Positions 55,763-64,000 of a stretch of DNA of 64,000 nucleotides are shown here, in pieces. The DNA comes from Flammula alnicola (taxonomy: Eukaryota > Basidiomycota > Agaricomycetes > Agaricales > Strophariaceae): positions 1 to 64,000 of the forward strand of contig JADNRV010000020.1 of NCBI GenBank assembly GCA_015499995.1, read 5' to 3'. The notes under the pieces are model-generated. The model did not search any database. It saw nothing but the letters and a program-made list of their open reading frames with translations, and was not told where the DNA came from. How positions within the stretch are numbered: the stretch's first letter is position 1; the number at the start of each line of letters is the position of its first letter. The translations under genes and the position numbers were made by a program.

Positions 55763-57173
55763 ATGTCTCATCCAGCAACGGTGAGTCTCGCGCTTCTTGA
55801 TCCTTCCTTCGATCCTAATCATACACGTATTTCAGAATCTTCCTTGCAGCCTGAAACGAACCCTCTCAATCAAGATAAAGCCACGCCCAAACGATTCTAA
55901 TTTATGGTACGTTTAACTTTTTTGCCAAAGACGATATTTTTTATGCGAACTGAATGGGCGTAGACTATGAACTTGAAGAATCTCCATCCCTTCAAACGAA
56001 TATATGACGCATACTGCCGCATCCAGACCCATATTCGGCGCACAAAGGATCGCGCCCTACCACTATCAGAAAGAAGGAAATCTCCTATACACTTTCGCCC
56101 TGGAAATGTTCCCTGGGACGTTCTCTGCGAATGAGATACTCGCGTGATCGACCACCACCACCCTCAACGACAAGGGCCAAATCTCTATTTACACGCTTCC
56201 GTCTCTGGAATCGGACAGTGGACGTTCGCTGCCTGTTCGAGGGCTGAGAAGAAGATCGACGCGGTCGAGCAGGAATACCGTCCTCTCCAACGCTCCAGAC
56301 CCTCCGATTCTGGAAATCTCCCCAGAAACACCTGAATTCTCTTTACCACAAGACGACGATATGCCAACACAGGATACATTAGTCCCTTCTGTGAACAACA
56401 TCCCCTCAGTTTCAGCTGCCCCACTGCCTGCCTCATCGCAAGCCGTATTCCCCGTATCTCTCACCAATGATCAGCACAACGAAAAGACATCGAACCCGCC
56501 CACAGAATCGAACCACTCTTCAGCTGTAGTTGGAGCGTACGGTCAGCTAGACGATGAAGCCATGATCGACGAGCCAGACACGTCGCTTTCCAATGAAGTT
56601 ATTCCTGAACAAGTGCATCCTTCTTTGGCTGCCGCATCGGCCACATTGACATCGTCTCCCAATGATGTTCCTCCTCCAGCGCACATTTTTACATACGAAA
56701 TTGCTCCTACGGAAGACGTCGAGGTCACTAGTTGGACTGACGTGAGCGCCCCACCCCCTTTTAGGCCATCTTGGACGGTGGACCTACCGCCCTTGACACC
56801 AGACACGGCCAGTTTTTCTGTCGCGTCGGTCGCAACGACGCCAACCCTCCTACACCTGAACCAAGCCCATACCATGATCGTATTCAAGTTGGAGGCCTGC
56901 ATTCTGAAATAGACCACGTACAAGTTCAACCGCTCCAATTGGTGCCATCCGATTCCACGAAAACGCGAAATGTCGTGGTAAGCATAAGTTATATTCTTAA
57001 GTCCTCTTTTATTTATAATGAATGCATTTTAGAGATACAACGACGAGCATCTGATTGGGAATTCTGCAAACGGACGTGCCACTCTCTCTGACGGTTCGGT
57101 TTTTCGTATCGATGTGACGATCTATGCCCTGACTCGCGTCACAAACAGTTCATCCCCGCAAGCCTCTCATTGA
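55763..57173 (+). CDS. Hypothetical, largely disordered protein
   Basis: A possible start at ATG 55763 (MSHPAT followed by a GTGAGT donor). The best-supported part is 56361-56780, rich in Pro, Ser, Thr and acidic residues. After a frame change near 56780-56850 the reading PYHDRIQVGGLHSEIDHV continues, splices over GTAAGC...TTTAG and ends RVTNSSSPQASH at TGA 57171-57173. There is no recognised domain. The exon structure is tentative; part of it could belong to the F-box gene that follows 4 nt later. Confidence 0.35.
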
Positions 57174-57177
57174 TGCG

Positions 57178-58646
57178 TTGCCCAACGAACTCATTACTTT
57201 GATCCTCGAATACCTCCTTCCCAATGATCCGCTTACTCCGACCCACCGATGTCTTATCAACGTTCGTGGTGTCTCGAATAGGTGGAAGGCTCTCAGCCAG
57301 CAACTGCTCTTTCAATCTGGCTCTCTGATTCTGTCTTCTAGTCTTTCCACCACGGCCGAATTCAACCCGAGTCATCGAGATCTTCGCTCCAAATGGCATG
57401 CTCAGCTCCGACATGTTATTAAAAATCGCGGCCATTTTGATACCGTTGCATTTTGCTTGGATAGTCGTTCCTCCTCCGACGAGGATCTAGCAAGTCTTTT
57501 TACTAGCGCGCTGTCGAAATGCAGGCAATCAGCTATTGTAAGGCTGCTTCCGGAGTCCGAACATGTTCTTCATGACCCTATGCACTTTGAATTCCCGCGG
57601 CTCAATTTTCAGCAAGACCTTCCCTGGTCGCGCCTAACGGAACTACGTCTCGATTGTCCGCTTTCCGACAGCGATGCCTACGATATTTTGACCCTAGGGG
57701 TCAGACGCTTCAGACAGTCGCTCTAACGGTGCGCAAAAGCGGCTCTTTCGAGGAGGACATCCCGAACGTACTATGCCTAGACCATTTACATTCTCTCGAA
57801 ATCAACTCCTGGGTGGAATTGACGACACTCTTTTCGAGATTATCCCTCCCTTCCTTAACGAACCTCAGCTTGGGTGCTCGCACTGAATCAGCCTTGTTCA
57901 CTCAAACCATTGCACCATCATTATTGGATCCTGAACTCAATATCCCTTGGAGCCGCCTAACGCAACTTTCTCTTCGCAGTTATTCCTACCGTCCGTGCTC
58001 TCTTGATCGAATTCTGTCCAAATGCAATCAGTTGAGCTGCTTCGAGTGGCAAGGTGGTCTGCAGGAATTTGCACCTTCAGAAACCCTCCCACTGACTGCA
58101 CTCCCTCGACTTCAAGAACTGACAATTCTATCAGATGAAGCTGGAGCTTGTGAATCCTTACTCGAGCTTCTGTCACTCGCGCCAAATGTGCAGGTTATCA
58201 AAATTTCCCGATGCAGCCATCGCGTCCCTTGGCTTTTACACAGGGGTTACACACACCTCGTGAATCTCGCAATTGACGAGCGGATTAGTGTGCCTACACT
58301 TGCTAGTATTCTTTGCTCAATGGGAAAGACGCTTGTTAGAGGAGAATTTTTGATTGGTGATATCGACGGTCAGCCTCTGATGGGCGATATCTCTTGTCCG
58401 TCGCTCAAACACTTGACGTTGCGTTCTAGTGTCTCTCTGCGCTCGTTTTGGGAACGGGTCGAGGAATTACCACTACAAACTCTGACGATTATTTTACAAA
58501 ATGGGATTTCCTCACCAGAAATTGAACCTTTCCTATCTCGACTTAAAGAGCCAGTAGCTCCTCCCATCATAGGCGAATTACCTCAAACGCAGTCCGTTTC
58601 GTATCTTTACCTCTTCCCCCAGTCTACACCTACTCAATCGGCTTAA
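57178..58646 (+). CDS. F-box protein, start unresolved, frame break near 57700
   Basis: The F-box begins LPNELITLILEYLLPNDPL and continues with RGVSNRWKALSQQLLF. No ATG precedes it in frame, so the first codons probably lie on an upstream exon. Near 57695-57710 the reading changes frame (DAYDILT to GQTLQTVALTV) while the leucine-rich pattern continues, then runs open to 58646 (PQSTPTQSA). Repeated blocks such as LPWSRLTELRL and IPWSRLTQLSL show irregular leucine-rich repeats. Probably an SCF substrate receptor with unknown target. The frame break could be an indel in the assembly. Confidence 0.65.
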
Positions 58647-58755
58647 TTTTTACGATGCATTTTCGGTTATTATAATCTGTATTAATCTATGCGACATAAA
58701 AATATACAAAGGTTCGCTTTACGCAATATAATTAAATTTCAATGAGAATCCAAAG

Positions 58756-60315
58756 CTACGGGTGGAATACACAAGCAGAATGGTCACAATTAACCTCATC
58801 AAGTTTGTAGAGTAACAGATTGCCGTCCTGCCATAGGTAGTTCAAGGTCTCGTTTGCTTCGATGTCTTTCCATCCCACGTAAGGTAACCGTAAACAATCG
58901 TTGGCCGTCCAAGCAAGTAAGCGAGGGGGAAAGGACTTCGCACGGGCATGAGTCTTCAAGATATTGAGCGTCTTTTGATGCACATCGAAGGATCCTAACT
59001 GTACTGACGGAATCGAGCGTAGGTGTGGAATTTGCAAGAAATTAACCACACCTTCGTCTAACATAGAACTCATGAAGAACTTTATGTTCTGAAGCCGGCA
59101 CTGTGATTTGGCCAAGAAACGATCCAATGGAGCGTAGTTACGTGGGCGAAAATAGAGGAATGTGATTTCCAGGAGTTGTAGATTCGGTAGGACCAGGTCG
59201 GCGAAAATAGAAAATGGATCGACCTCTGCCTGTAGCGTAAGAGATGTGAGGTTGGGTAAAAAAGCAGTGGGATTCGGTAAATTCAATCCGTAAGGCTGCA
59301 AACGTTGAGGTAGATGGAGTATAGTGATGTTTGACGCAGATAAAGATTGGGAAATGTAAGATGTAGCGTCCTGAACCGAAATTGGGGCATCGATGTAGAC
59401 AGTGTCCAACTGTTTCCATGGGAGGTTGTGGAGGGGAATATTGGCAAGCGAGCGATCGCGATTCCAATACACGTGGCGGAGAGGTTTCAGCAAGGCCAGG
59501 AGAGAGATAAGAGCCTGAACGGTGTCCGGCGGGGGGACCGTTTCTGACACGAAGCTAATTTCTAGTTCTTCGAGGAGAGGCAATTCAGTGGCGGGGTCCC
59601 GGACTCCTAGCATCGCGATGAAGTCCTCGGCTAGGTCAGTGTCGAATCTAATGGACAACGATCGCCACCGGTGAACCTCCGTTGCGAATAACTGGAACAT
59701 CTGTCTGGCATGGGATGGGTAAAATGTAGGTTCGTCTGGCCTGGGGGAGAGGTGGAGATGAAGAGGGGCGGATAATGACTGCTCCAAACAGTATTTCATG
59801 GCTGGAACCTTTGGAAGAGATCCCCAATACCGTTGTCCAGAGAGCGATGTCCACAAAGACGACGTAGATTGAGCAACTGCCCTCCAATACCTGCACACCT
59901 GGAGAAGATTAAATGGGGCGATTCGACCCGAAGAGTAGCCGACTTTTAGATGTGAACGAAGTAACTTGTCGGAGAGCCTGAAATGCACCCTTTCAACCGT
60001 TAATTCGAAGATTTGGCCTAGGACCTCGAAGGGAAGTTTGTTTGCGCATGTCCCAGCATTCTGAAATGTGTTATGAGTCGAAATACAATATACTAATTGC
60101 AGGCGCCACACCTTCCCCTGGGCAGATCCCTCTATATATGCTTCGAGCGGTAGGGCGCATGCATCGTGAGGTATTGTAGAATGGTGATGACAGCTCGACA
60201 AGCCATTGGAGCCTTCCTTATCGTAAGTGCCATTGCTTGCGCGTGGCTCGAGAGCGGTAGAGCAGTGACCAGTTCGTCTGTGGTCTAGCATTGCTAGTGG
60301 GGGTATAGAAGCCAA
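58756..60315 (-). CDS. F-box protein, 502-519 aa
   Basis: The ATG at 60315 gives an open frame of 519 codons. A 51-nt in-frame intron probably lies after QGK (GTGTGG...TTTCAG), so the spliced protein is about 502 aa and reads NKLPFEVLGQIFEL directly after it, an F-box start, followed by FNLLQVCRYWRAVAQSTSSLW, typical of agaric F-box proteins. The rest has leucine-rich pattern (LPLLEELEISF, LPNLTSLTLQ, LPNLQLLEITF). It is convergent with the preceding F-box gene, 109 bp apart. Confidence 0.85.
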   Translation of the reverse strand: MASIPPLAMLDHRRTGHCSTALEPRASNGTYDKEGSNGLSSCHHHSTIPHDACALPLEAYIEGSAQGKVWRLQLVYCISTHNTFQNAGTCANKLPFEVLGQIFELTVERVHFRLSDKLLRSHLKVGYSSGRIAPFNLLQVCRYWRAVAQSTSSLWTSLSGQRYWGSLPKVPAMKYCLEQSLSAPLHLHLSPRPDEPTFYPSHARQMFQLFATEVHRWRSLSIRFDTDLAEDFIAMLGVRDPATELPLLEELEISFVSETVPPPDTVQALISLLALLKPLRHVYWNRDRSLANIPLHNLPWKQLDTVYIDAPISVQDATSYISQSLSASNITILHLPQRLQPYGLNLPNPTAFLPNLTSLTLQAEVDPFSIFADLVLPNLQLLEITFLYFRPRNYAPLDRFLAKSQCRLQNIKFFMSSMLDEGVVNFLQIPHLRSIPSVQLGSFDVHQKTLNILKTHARAKSFPPRLLAWTANDCLRLPYVGWKDIEANETLNYLWQDGNLLLYKLDEVNCDHSACVFHP

Positions 60316-61079
60316 CCTGGGAGTGCTCGTTCAGAATTATAGATAAAATTTTAATTGTTCACCCACATATGTATGTGCGTCTGCTCTTTGACTGAAGTCG
60401 ATCGCTTTGTCAATTTCCTTCAGTTATTGTTGACAATAAGCGAGACGAGGTAGGAATGACGATTGCCGGGATCAGGTAGCAATATGCAGTTCGGTATTGA
60501 CATTGTCGTCAAGGTCACATAATAAGACAGAAGTAGCATCTGAACCCCGATATAGGCCAACCCTCCTTCCACAACTTCCGAGACGGACATTTCCAATTGT
60601 TTTGCACGTTGCAACTTGTCCACATCGCCCAATAATAGTCCGATAGAGTCCGATGGGCGGTCGATTTACAGTAGAACACTCTGTTACCTGTAGTAGGCTC
60701 AGGCTGTAAGTGCTTACTGAAAAATGGCATGATGTGAGTGCAGGTGGCATGAGAGAGACCAGAGTGCGTAGGCAGCGTAGCCTTGCATTCCGGCCGAGGA
60801 GATAAGAAATACTTCTCGTTTATTTTCTTAAGAAAAGCTTTGCTTGAGAGAGAAAAAAAGAAAGAAATACTGTAGATCCCGAGACGTGAATGCCAGTCCA
60901 TCCCGGCCCGGCTGCTCCGACGTTGAGTGTGAACGTGCTTCACATCGCTCACACATAGCCAAAACCTATTCCTCGACTAGGATCTCTTCTACTGTCAACA
61001 ACCCATTGACTGGAAAGGCAGAGTCGCTCTTTATAGGAATATAGTTGCACACGAAAACACTAGCAACCAGGTTGGCAAA
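60316..61079. other. Intergenic region, possible small minus-strand gene not resolved
   Basis: Overlapping minus-strand frames between 60420 and 60952 exist in two phases, but I find no splice model with normal intron length and no family. The plus-strand part near 61000 serves as promoter for PFS2. Confidence 0.4.
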
Positions 61080-63164
61080 ATGGCCAGCCTTCCCGTCCTG
61101 TTACCCGGGAATATTGTCCCCCGTTCTTCTTCAACTCCACATCTTGAATGGAAACCAAAACGATACCTATCGGAGCCGCAACCTCCTCCCCAGGATGACG
61201 GGAAGGTGATGGAACAGGAACTAGCAAACGCGCGACAAATGATTGATGGTAAAATAATCAAAAAAACGCGACCTCGACGGACGGTGGATTACAATGGCGG
61301 TATGGGGCGCTGGGCTCTGGTGCGTCGTCCATTGAAAGTCTATGAGCGTTCACTAAGATTATGATAGCTACGGAAGCTGCGTCCTAATTCTAACTATGTG
61401 CCTCATATGAGACCGAGCCCTCCTTTCATCATCGACGTGAGTACTTGTCCTTGAAAGTGTGACCCGAACATGAACGACAAGGTTCTCTTAGCTGCTACCA
61501 CCGAAGGCGTACCCAGAAAATCCCTCCACTTCTCTATGTACCAAATTCGTGCATACATCCACCAACAAGATTCGGTGTCCTGTAAACGTTGTAACGGTAA
61601 ATGGCTTGTCTTCTCAAGCTCTCCCAACACTGAACGATATTGTAGTGGACGCCCGAATCTCGCCGTGTCCTCACTGGTTCCACGAGCGGCGAGTTTACCC
61701 TATGGAACGGCCTCACCTTCAACTTTGAAACCATCCTTCAAGCACACGACACGGCAATATGTGCCATGACCTTCACACATTCCGGAGCCTACCTCGCCTC
61801 TGCAGACAAGAGCGGAATCATCAAATATTTCGAACCCAACATGAACAATCTGACTGCATGGCAAGGTTCATCGTCACGAGAGGCTATCCGCGGGCTCAGC
61901 TTCAGTCCAGATGACCGACGTTTTGCAACGGCTAGCGATGACTCGAGCGTGCGGATATGGTCTTTTGCAGAAAGTAGGGTGGAAAGTGTGTTGACTGGTA
62001 CGTTTCTCTGTTTTGAGGCCATTTGTCACATTCTGAACCTTTCGGTCTTTTAGGCCACGGTTGGGACGTAAAGTGTGTGGAATGGCACCCAACAAAGGGC
62101 TTGTTGGTGTCAGGCAGTAAAGACAACCAAATCAAATTTTGGGATCCTCGGACGGGAACTGTACTATCTACATTGTGTGTATATTCACAGCATCATCGCA
62201 GCTACTTGACTTAGTCTGCGCCAATAGGCATCAACATAAAAACACCATCCAGGCCTTATCTTGGTCACCGAATGGCAATCTCGTGGCAAGTGCTTCTCGC
62301 GACCAAACTGTGCGGGTATTCGATATCAGAGCAATGAAAGAGTTCCGTATTCTCAAAGGGCACAAAAAAGAAGTTTGCTGTAGGTCTTGCAATCTTTTAG
62401 CTAGTCTCGAGCTCATGTATTTCCCTCCTGAAGCTGTTGCCTGGCATCCCGTACACCCCCTCCTCGTCTCTGGTGGCTCAGAAGGCGCCATCCTCCACTG
62501 GGACCTCTCAACGCCGGACGAGACCGCCTTCGCCCAACCCATCTCGCCTCCGCGCGCGACGCTCTCCCAGGCACACGACTCGAACGTCTGGTCTCTCGCG
62601 TTCCACCCTTTTGGCCACATCCTCGTCAGCGCCTCCAACGATCACACCACGCGCTTCTGGAGTCGAGAGCGCCCTGGAGATGTTTCGTCCGTGTTCTCCG
62701 GCGGAGGCGAGAAGCCGCCGGAGATCGTGGATATGAGTGGGCAGGACGAAGAGGAAGACGCGATGGTACCTGGATTTGGGTACGGTGGTGGAGGTGGAGG
62801 CGCGGCAGCAGGCGGTGCCCCGTGGTGGGGTAAAGAAGAAGAAGCTGGAGGCCCGTCGAACGATAATGGCCCTAGAAGAGGCGGCGCTGGCGGGTTCTCT
62901 GAGTACCAGGGTGGAGAGGACTTCATACCCGGATTCGGCGGCTCTTCCGATGTGCCATCCAGGCAAAATGGTTATTCGTCTATGGCGCAGCAGGATGGGT
63001 ATGGTGGTGGCGAGAAGGATGAATTTGGACGGGATCGCGATGTTGGCCGGTCGGGCGCTGGAGGAGGCGGAAGTAATGACGACTGGGATCGTGGTGGTGG
63101 TGGTGGCGGCAGGGGTTATAACCGTGGTGGTCGATACGGTCCCAGGAGAGGAGGACGTTACTGA
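61080..63164 (+). CDS. PFS2: PFS2/WDR33-like polyadenylation factor (WD40)
   Basis: The ATG at 61080 ([14 protein letters not shown]) leads to [13 protein letters not shown], the conserved N-terminal motif of Pfs2/WDR33, then [14 protein letters not shown]. At least six WD40 repeats follow, with endings such as [46 protein letters not shown] and HTTRFWSRE. After about 62700 the C-terminus becomes acidic, then Gly-rich with RGG/RGGRY ends. The protein is a subunit of the cleavage and polyadenylation factor that recognises the poly(A) signal. Several short introns, e.g. GTAAAT...GTAG at about 61600-61645. Confidence 0.92.
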
Positions 63165-63501
63165 GGGGTTGTGATTATTTTAGTCCCACTTACTTCGTCT
63201 CTGCATAATTTCATGTTCTTGATAAGACCGGTCCCACTACCAGCGAAGTTGAGCAATTCCTCATTTCGTCCGGAAGTACTGCGAGTATGGCTACATCTTT
63301 TTACAGTCGCAAGAATACGTCTCTTCTTTATTAGACTTTTCACTCTAAGGCATCGGGATGCGTGTGTGCCCCAGGCTCTCAGCAAGATCCAACAATAATC
63401 GACAAGAAGAACTTCAATCTGCATTTGCAAGGAGGCGCTGCATTTCCTTGATCTTTTGTTGTTTCGACTACAGAAGCACGGAAAGGATATGAGTTTTGTA
63501 A
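63165..63501. other. Convergent 3' flanks, nothing recognised
   Basis: About 340 bp between PFS2 and the minus-strand gene at the right edge. No supported gene. Confidence 0.6.
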
Positions 63502-64000
63502 CTAAATGTTATAGAAAGTTTTGAACCTGTTACAGACCTCCAATTTGGCCTTTAATTTTGCAGCCAGCGCCTTTTCCAGTGCGTCGATAGCTTCATAATC
63601 TGCCTGTAATTAATAATTAAATGATGTATATCGACTTTTCACCTGCATCGGCAAGTAGAATGGAGATTTTCGTACTGTCAAATCGATTATATCATCTGGT
63701 TCGTTCTTGATAGGCGTCGCCGCTCGAGACACCTATGATAAATTGAAGCCGTGAACCTTCATCCGAGTCGGCAAAGCGGTAAAGTATCTTATGCACTCTT
63801 ACAGAATGGCTGTCCCCTGTCAAATCAATGATGATTGGACTCTTGTTTGGAAGTCTGATTTCATCCGGCTGCCTCTTGATAGGCGTGACATGACTAGTAC
63901 TGACATTCTAGTGCAGGTTGAAGTGAGTCGCAGGAAGTAGTGCGTATTGTACGTCTTCTTACAGCAGGTTTAGTCCCATTTGCAGATCTCTCGTCCGCGT
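63502..64000 (-). CDS. 3' part of a gene with two SUMO-interaction-like motifs (partial)
   Basis: On the minus strand several short exons share one style: NVSTSHVTPIKRQPDEI with SPIIIDLTGDS (63800-63912), SRAATPIKNEPDDIIDLT (about 63673-63735) and a final helical part ADYEAIDALEKALAAKLK. The two blocks look duplicated: TPIK, an Asp/Pro-rich linker, then I-I-D-L-T. Hydrophobic core plus DLT is the classic SUMO-interaction motif. Introns end TTACAG-like and are short. The start is beyond the right edge, so the main domain is unseen. TAG at 63502-63504 is one possible stop; a last intron could move it. Confidence 0.5.

Overview
The window reads as nuclear DNA of a basidiomycete fungus, most likely an Agaricomycete. 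The support is: many 45-65 nt GT-AG introns, chromodomain Ty3/gypsy elements, a RecQ-like helicase paired with a DUF6589-type protein, several F-box proteins, a GH12 endoglucanase and yeast/fungal-type core genes. I cannot name the species.

Positions 1-29104 are a nest of mobile DNA. Its core is a 6.6-kb element (22534-29104) bounded by roughly 120-130 bp terminal inverted repeats. It carries two divergently transcribed genes: a DUF6589-like protein on the minus strand and a RecQ-like helicase on the plus strand, sharing a 123-bp intergenic promoter. I think this two-gene, inverted-repeat-bounded unit is a DNA transposon and the most interesting object in the window. A truncated, nearly identical second copy lies beside it in inverted orientation (11893-22463 against 24712-27762). 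The left copy later took two Ty3/gypsy insertions: element B (14667-22182, 5-bp target duplication GTCAA) in the DUF6589 gene, and element A (1-11892, incomplete at the window edge) in the helicase gene. The right copy preserves both empty sites. Element B carries a 615-bp hAT-like MITE (16453-17067, 8-bp duplication). Element A carries a 5.96-kb foldback-like element with about 1.4-kb inverted arms (4571-10529, 8-bp duplication with one mismatch). Both gypsy elements share two features: a gag/pol junction at a five-T run touching the gag stop codon, and extra reading frames 3' of the chromodomain, including a protein with tandem zinc knuckles.

The transposon genes are decayed in a recognisable way. 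All five in-frame stops in the right RecQ/DUF6589 unit are TGA. Most LTR and duplicate-arm base differences that I could read are C/T or G/A changes at CpG, which suggests deamination of methylated CpG.

Positions 29105-64000 are ordinary gene-dense chromosome. In order: a conserved basidiomycete hypothetical protein; a Rab11/Ypt31 GTPase with a 5-nt microexon; an F-box protein; an M50B-like membrane protease; ALG2 (ER mannosyltransferase); a glyoxalase-like protein; a secreted GH12 glucanase; PER1 (GPI lipid remodelling); a HOS2-class histone deacetylase; a sterol-glucosyltransferase-like enzyme; hypothetical genes; two more F-box proteins; PFS2 (polyadenylation WD40 factor); and the 3' end of a gene with two SUMO-interaction-like motifs. 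Several host genes show single-base frame breaks (HOS2 twice, two F-box genes, one hypothetical gene). These may be consensus indels in the assembly or real decay.
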